Shown one piece after another: positions 58,977 to 64,000 of a stretch of 64,000 nucleotides of DNA. Location of the stretch: contig JARGFU010000009.1 of assembly GCA_029210625.1 (NCBI GenBank), positions 168,118-232,117 on the forward strand, written 5' to 3'. A program made the position numbers and the translations under genes. How positions within the stretch are numbered: position 1 is the first letter of the stretch; each line of letters starts with the position of its first letter. This DNA comes from Deltaproteobacteria bacterium. Lineage in GTDB: Bacteria > Myxococcota > Myxococcia > SLRQ01. Under the pieces are notes generated by a model. The model worked only from the letters and a program-made list of their open reading frames with translations, had not been told where the DNA came from and ran no database searches.

Positions 58977-60143
58977 TCAGCCCTCCTTCACCGCGGAGAC
59001 GACCGCAGCTGCCGCATCGCCCATGGACTGGGCGGGGATGATCTTCAGGCCGGAGTTCTCGAGGATCTCCCGGCCCTTCTCCACGTTGGTGCCCTCGAGC
59101 CGGACGACGAGCGGGACCTCGAGGCCCAGCTCCTTCGCCGCCGCGACGACGCCCTCGGCGATGACATCGCACTTCATGATGCCGCCGAAGATGTTCACGA
59201 GCACGCCCTTCACGGCGTCGTCCTCGAGGATGATCTTGAAGGCCTCGGTGACCTTCTCGGTGGTCGCGCCGCCGCCGACATCCAGGAAGTTCGCCGGCTC
59301 GCCGCCGTGGAGCTTGATGATGTCCATGGTGGCCATGGCCAGGCCCGCGCCGTTGACCATGCAGCCGATGTTCCCGTCGAGGGCGATGTAGGAGAGGTCG
59401 AACTTCTTGGCCTCGGTCTCCTTCGGGTCCTCCTCGCTGAGGTCCCGGTACTCCTCGATGTCCTGGTGGCGGTACATCGCGTTGTCGTCGAAGGACATCT
59501 TGGCGTCGAGGGCCACGACCTCGCCGGCCTTGGTCACGACCAGCGGGTTGATCTCGGCCAGGGAGGCGTCGCTGTCGACGTAGGCCTGGTAGAGGGCCTT
59601 GGCGAACTTCACGAACTGCTTCGCCGCGTTGCCCTCGAGCTCGAGCCCGTAGGCCAGGGAGCGGCCCTGGAAGTCGCGCAGCCCCAGGACCGGGTCCACG
59701 GCGGCCTTCAGGATCTTCTCGGGGGTCTCGGCCGCGACCTTCTCGATCTCGACGCCGCCCTCGGTGGAGGCCATGAGCACCACCTGGCCCCGCTCACGGT
59801 CGAGGGTGAGCCCGACGTAGAGCTCCCGGGCGATGTCGCAGCCCGCCTCGACCAGCACCTTCTCCACCCGCTTGCCCTCGGGGCCCGTCTGGTGGGTCAC
59901 GAGCTGCATTCCCAGGATCTCCCGGGCCCGCTCCTCGGCCTCCGCCGGCCCCTTGGCCAGCTTCACGCCGCCGCCCTTCCCGCGGCCGCCCGCGTGGATC
60001 TGGGCCTTGACCACCACCACGTCGGTGCCGATCTCCTGGGCGGCCATCTTGGCCTCCTCGGGAGTGCGCGCCACCCGGCCCTCCAGGGTGGTGACCCCGT
60101 AGCGCCGCAAGATCTCCTTGGCTTGATACTCGTGAACCTTCAT
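58977..60143 (-). CDS. sucC: Succinyl-CoA synthetase beta subunit
   Basis: Beta chain with ATP-grasp fold. It has 388 residues beginning [20 protein letters not shown]. Key segments are [21 protein letters not shown], shown by the core [12 protein letters not shown], the Mg2+-binding [18 protein letters not shown] and the C-terminal [18 protein letters not shown] stretch ([16 protein letters not shown]). It stands 77 bases after the mdh stop, with a perfect 14-bp hairpin between them, and 4 bases before sucD. Confidence 0.97.
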   Translation of the reverse strand: MKVHEYQAKEILRRYGVTTLEGRVARTPEEAKMAAQEIGTDVVVVKAQIHAGGRGKGGGVKLAKGPAEAEERAREILGMQLVTHQTGPEGKRVEKVLVEAGCDIARELYVGLTLDRERGQVVLMASTEGGVEIEKVAAETPEKILKAAVDPVLGLRDFQGRSLAYGLELEGNAAKQFVKFAKALYQAYVDSDASLAEINPLVVTKAGEVVALDAKMSFDDNAMYRHQDIEEYRDLSEEDPKETEAKKFDLSYIALDGNIGCMVNGAGLAMATMDIIKLHGGEPANFLDVGGGATTEKVTEAFKIILEDDAVKGVLVNIFGGIMKCDVIAEGVVAAAKELGLEVPLVVRLEGTNVEKGREILENSGLKIIPAQSMGDAAAAVVSAVKEG

Positions 60144-60160
60144 TGGCTTCCTCTGTTGAA

Positions 60161-60194
60161 GACGGCGGCCCTCGCACTCACGAGGGCCGCCGTC
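60161..60194 (-). terminator. 14-bp hairpin between mdh and sucC
   Basis: Perfect 14-bp stem (60161-60174 with 60181-60194), loop CACTCA, 26 bases after the mdh stop. Only a short mixed tail (TTCAACAG) follows on the minus strand. Partial terminator or mRNA-stability element separating mdh from sucCD expression. Confidence 0.5.
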
Positions 60195-60220
60195 GTGAAC
60201 TTCTGGTGTCTGCTATCGGT

Positions 60221-61258
<1,038 letters not shown>

Positions 61259-61428
61259 TTACTGCGGAGGTCAGGCGAGTGGCCCCCTCTGTCTCGCCGA
61301 GTTGGACCGTAGGTCCCCCACCCGCGGATGGCAGCGCTCCACCGAGGGCTCGAAGGAGTCCCCTAAAGGCACGGCCGAGAGCATCGAGGAGAGAGTGCAT
61401 GGCAACGAGCTAGGAGGTGGGTGCGGAG

Positions 61429-61457
61429 TACCTAGCCCGCCCCCCGGGGGGGGTCAA
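61429..61457 (-). promoter_or_regulatory. Promoter candidate for mdh-sucCD
   Basis: Minus-strand -35 TTGACC (61457-61452), 17-base spacer, -10 TAGGTA (61434-61429). The spacer is a C-run followed by a G-run. Confidence 0.4.
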
Positions 61458-61464
61458 GACGCAC

Positions 61465-61498
61465 TCGACCCCTCCAGGGCGAGGCCTGGAAGGGTCGA
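61465..61498 (-). terminator. Terminator hairpin after the DUF4870 gene
   Basis: Stem of 13 base pairs interrupted by one C-A mismatch (61465-61478 with 61485-61498, loop GCGAGG), 38 bases past the DUF4870 stop. No strong U-run follows. Confidence 0.5.
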
Positions 61499-61535
61499 AG
61501 GGACGCGGAAGAGGGCGCGGGGCCCCTTCAGGCGC

Positions 61536-61928
61536 CTACCACTTCTCGGCGAAGCTCGAGACGACCGGGATCTTCCAGCGCTCGCCGCCGAAGGCCTTCA
61601 CCATCGCCACGATGTCGAGGACGAAGAGGCCGAGCTGGGCGAAGATGGCGAGGAGGCCGATGATCATGCCGAGGATCGGGATGAAGCCCAGGATCGTGCT
61701 GGCGATCATCAGCGCGATGGAGGTGCCGCAGAGGGTCAGGCCCTGCTTGGAGTGCCAGCGGATGAAGTCGCTGTCCTTCACGGTCAGGTAGGGGATCAGG
61801 GCGAAGATCCCGAAGTAGGACAGGAAGATCATCGCGGCGTCCTGGTCGCGCTTCTCGGTGGCCATGTCGGCGGCGGGGGCCGAGGCGGGCATCGAGCCGT
61901 TGGCCTGGTCCTGAGTCTGGTTCTCCAT
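61536..61928 (-). CDS. DUF4870-domain membrane protein
   Basis: A 130-residue inner-membrane protein. A polar N-terminal 30 residues precede hydrophobic segments at about 33-50 (MIFLSYFGIFALIPYL), 62-80 and 80-105. The conserved DFIRWHSKQGLTL after the first segment marks the DUF4870/Tic20-like group, whose function is not established. The promoter candidate TTGACC-N17-TAGGGT lies 69-97 bases upstream, divergent from pyk. Confidence 0.88.
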   Translation of the reverse strand: MENQTQDQANGSMPASAPAADMATEKRDQDAAMIFLSYFGIFALIPYLTVKDSDFIRWHSKQGLTLCGTSIALMIASTILGFIPILGMIIGLLAIFAQLGLFVLDIVAMVKAFGGERWKIPVVSSFAEKW

Positions 61929-61996
61929 CTTCCGTCTCCTAGAAAAAGGGTTGGGATCGTCGGTGGAGGGTCCCCCGACCGCTGACGACCGGCGGG

Positions 61997-62025
61997 ACCC
62001 TAACGACCCGCCCTGGGCGGGTCAA
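61997..62025 (-). promoter_or_regulatory. Promoter candidate for the DUF4870 gene
   Basis: Minus-strand -35 TTGACC (62025-62020), 17-base spacer, -10 TAGGGT (62002-61997). The spacer contains most of a perfect 19-base palindrome GACCCGCC-CTG-GGCGGGTC (62005-62023), possibly an operator. Confidence 0.5.
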
Positions 62026-62086
62026 GCGAACCTTTCTGACGCCTCGCACCATTCCTCTGGCGCGGCCCTTCGCGGTAGAGGGCCCC

Positions 62087-63505
62087 ATGCGCAAGACCAA
62101 GATCATCTGCACCCTCGGCCCGGCGAGCGACACGCCCGAGGCCATCCTCGCCCTCATCGAGAACGGGATGGACTGCGCCCGGCTGAACTTCTCCCACGGT
62201 GATCACGAGAGCCACCGCCGCACCTACGATCGGGTGCGGGAGGCCGCGGCGAAGGCCGGGCGGCCGGTGGCGATCCTCCAGGACCTGCAGGGCCCGAAGA
62301 TCCGGGTCGGCCGCCTGGCGGGCGGGAGCCGGGCGCTGGAGGAGGGGGCGCGGATCACGCTGGTGAGCGGCGCCGTGGAGGCCACCGGGGACGAGGTGCC
62401 GGTGGACTACCCCGGGCTCGCCGGGGACCTGCGGGTGGGTGACCCCATTCGCCTCGACGACGGCCTGCTGGGCCTCGAGGTCGAGGCCATCGAGGGCGAC
62501 CGGGTCGTCGCCCGGGTCGTGGACGGCGGCCTGCTCAAGGACCGCAAGGGCGTGAACCTGCCGGGCTCGGCGGTCTCCCTGCCCTCCCTCACCGACAAGG
62601 ACAAGGCCGACCTCGAGCTGGGCCTCGAGCTGGGCGTCGACTTCGTGGCCCTCTCCTTCGTGCGGGGCCCCGAGGACCTCGAGGCGGTGCGCCCCTACCT
62701 GGGGGATCCGGCCGAGGGCGGCACGCCGCTGATCGCCAAGCTGGAGCGTCCCCAGGCCGTCGACTGCCTCGACGAGGTCATCGCCGCCGCCGACGGCCTG
62801 ATGGTGGCCCGGGGCGACCTGGGGGTCGAGCTGCCCCTGGAGCGGGTGCCGATCATCCAGAAGCTGGCCATCGAGAAGATCAACGCCTGCGGCAAGCTGG
62901 TGATCACCGCCACCCAGATGCTGGAGTCGATGACCCGCTCGAGCCGCCCCACCCGCGCCGAGGTCTCGGACGTGGCCAACTCGGTCTACGACGGCACCGA
63001 CGCCGTGATGCTCTCCGGCGAGACGGCCAGCGGCGAGCACCCCATCGAGGCGGTGCGCACGATGAGCAAGATCGTCCGGGAGGTGGAGGCCTCCGAGCGC
63101 TTCCGCCAGGGGCACGCCCGGTCCTTCATGACCAGCCTCCCCACCTTCCAGAACGCCGCCGCCCGGGCCGCCGTGCAGGCGGCCAGCGATCTGGGCATCG
63201 GCACCATCGTGGCCTTCACCGAGTCGGGGCGGAGCGCCGAGCTGATCTCCGAGTACCGCCCCGAGGCCCGGATCCTCGCCTTCTCCCCGGTGGCGCGGAC
63301 CCTCCAGCGGATGGCCCTGACCTGGGGCGTGGTGCCCATGCACTGCCGCCGCTTCGACTCCACCGACGCGATGTTCGGCGCGGTGGAGACCGACCTGCTC
63401 TCCCGCGGGCTCTGCCAGTCGGGGGACGCCATCATCCTGGTGGCCGGCGTGCCGCCCAACCAGCGCCAGTCGACCAACCTGGTCAAGCTGCACCGGGTGG
63501 GCTGA
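62087..63505 (+). CDS. pyk: Pyruvate kinase
   Basis: Final glycolytic enzyme, PEP plus ADP to pyruvate and ATP. It has 472 residues. The sequence begins MRKTKIICTLGPASDTPE. NLPGSAVSLPSLTDKDKADL and the MVARGDLGVELPLE segment, with ATQMLESM, are active-site motifs; the C-terminal allosteric domain (about 340-470) is complete. GAGG lies 5 bases before ATG. It is divergent from the DUF4870 gene. The 45-base gap to the next plus-strand gene leaves little room for a terminator. Confidence 0.97.
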   Translation: MRKTKIICTLGPASDTPEAILALIENGMDCARLNFSHGDHESHRRTYDRVREAAAKAGRPVAILQDLQGPKIRVGRLAGGSRALEEGARITLVSGAVEATGDEVPVDYPGLAGDLRVGDPIRLDDGLLGLEVEAIEGDRVVARVVDGGLLKDRKGVNLPGSAVSLPSLTDKDKADLELGLELGVDFVALSFVRGPEDLEAVRPYLGDPAEGGTPLIAKLERPQAVDCLDEVIAAADGLMVARGDLGVELPLERVPIIQKLAIEKINACGKLVITATQMLESMTRSSRPTRAEVSDVANSVYDGTDAVMLSGETASGEHPIEAVRTMSKIVREVEASERFRQGHARSFMTSLPTFQNAAARAAVQAASDLGIGTIVAFTESGRSAELISEYRPEARILAFSPVARTLQRMALTWGVVPMHCRRFDSTDAMFGAVETDLLSRGLCQSGDAIILVAGVPPNQRQSTNLVKLHRVG

Positions 63506-63550
63506 CGGCTGCTTGACCTGCCGCACGCAACGGGGGACCTTTCGCGGGTG

Positions 63551-64000
63551 ATGCGCCTTCCCCTCGCCGCCCTCGCCCTGACGCTGCTGGCCCTGCCCGG
63601 CCTGGCCCGGAGCCAGGACGAGGAGGCACCCGCCGAACCCACGGCCGCGCCGGCGGGCGCGGCGGCCGCCGCGGAGGCCCCCGCCGAGCCGAAGCCCGCC
63701 CCGGCGCCGGAGAAGAAGGCGGCGGAGCCGGCGAAGGAGGAGGAGCCCGCGCCGGAGCCGGAGCCCGAGAAGGCGACCGCGCCGGCAAAGGAGGCGGCGC
63801 CGGCCCCCGCGCCGGCCGAGGAGGCAACCCCCTCCCCTGCACCGGCGAAGGCGTCCCCGAAGAAGGCCGCGCCGAAGCCGAAGGCGCCCGCCCCGCCGCC
63901 GCCCGCGCCGAAGACGGAGCCGAAGCCTGCGCCGGAGCCGAAGCCGGTCCCCGCGCCCGCACCCACGCCCGCGCCGGAGACGAAGACCCCGCCCCCCCCG
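63551..64000 (+). CDS. Secreted Ala/Pro/Lys/Glu-rich protein (3' end outside window)
   Basis: The 150 visible codons start with a signal peptide (RLPLAALALTLLALPGLARS). After it comes a low-complexity stretch of Ala, Pro, Lys and Glu (APAEPKPAPAPEKKAAEPAK-type), a periplasmic-spanning or surface linker as in TonB-like and other envelope proteins. No folded domain is visible before the edge. The opposite-strand ORF, rich in Gly and Ala, is its shadow. Confidence 0.7.
   Translation, partial: MRLPLAALALTLLALPGLARSQDEEAPAEPTAAPAGAAAAAEAPAEPKPAPAPEKKAAEPAKEEEPAPEPEPEKATAPAKEAAPAPAPAEEATPSPAPAKASPKKAAPKPKAPAPPPPAPKTEPKPAPEPKPVPAPAPTPAPETKTPPPP

Noticed and set aside
62000..63526. 508-codon ORF on the minus strand
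   Set aside because: Antisense to pyk, which is complete with its active-site motifs.

Overview
The window is GC-rich, almost fully coding DNA from a Gram-negative bacterium, most likely a member of the Myxococcota (formerly Deltaproteobacteria). The evidence is a cluster of gliding-motility (Glt-type) envelope genes, including an FHA protein with an AgmX/PglI-type TonB-like C-terminus. Other signs are an infC with a C-terminal tail and an apparent ATC start as in Myxococcus xanthus, many secreted TPR, VWA and Cys-rich lipoproteins, and REC-DUF4388 and PilZ regulators. No insertion sequence, phage, CRISPR array or other sign of recent transfer was seen. Nearly all genes are on the minus strand. 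The exceptions are a REC-DUF4388 regulator (18427-19878), a beta-propeller protein (49651-51834), pyk (62087-63505) and a truncated secreted protein at the right edge.

Layout. 1-9044 is the translation cluster, transcribed leftwards: tRNA-Val(GAC), thrS, infC, rpmI, rplT, pheS, pheT, then a small membrane protein, lgt and the start of ihfA. 9092-13205 holds a secreted protein, an LpxH-like phosphoesterase, an AI-2E-family permease and a FecR-domain protein. The FecR gene ends an operon (15789-12423) of LPP20-like, FlgT-N-like, PEGA and FecR genes, and a perfect CRP/FNR-type palindrome lies upstream of it. 15980-18244 has a barrel-like protein, an HEYSH-motif lipoprotein protease and a PilZ protein. 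The PilZ gene is divergent from the REC-DUF4388 gene across an intergenic region with an intrinsic terminator facing left.

The centrepiece is 34580-21773. A VWA-domain lipoprotein is followed by two outer-membrane barrels, GltC-like, GltD, GltE and GltF-like proteins, GltG and another barrel, with typA/bipA last. This is a predicted trans-envelope machine: FHA protein in the inner membrane, TPR proteins in the periplasm, barrels in the outer membrane and a possible VWA adhesin outside. Its gene order is a permutation of the M. xanthus gltD-G/A-C cluster. A palindrome flanked by direct repeats overlaps the likely promoter. The motor genes (aglRQS), gltI/J and mglAB are not in the window.

34710-43924 carries a 73-cysteine lipoprotein gene next to a solitary rplC, a coiled-coil protein, glnD, an AmiC-type amidase and eno. 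44085-49579 has a 60-residue protein and an operon: HARE-HTH protein, lipoprotein, hom, thioesterase, glpX and an SRPBCC protein. 51835-57990 has a phosphoesterase, a PilZ protein, a PfkB kinase, mtnP, rlmN, a CNNM/CorC protein and ndk. 58091-61159 is the TCA block sucD-sucC-mdh. The right end holds a DUF4870 protein, pyk and the truncated protein. Promoter-like pairs TTGAC-N16/17-TAGG(T/G) recur in the few intergenic gaps.
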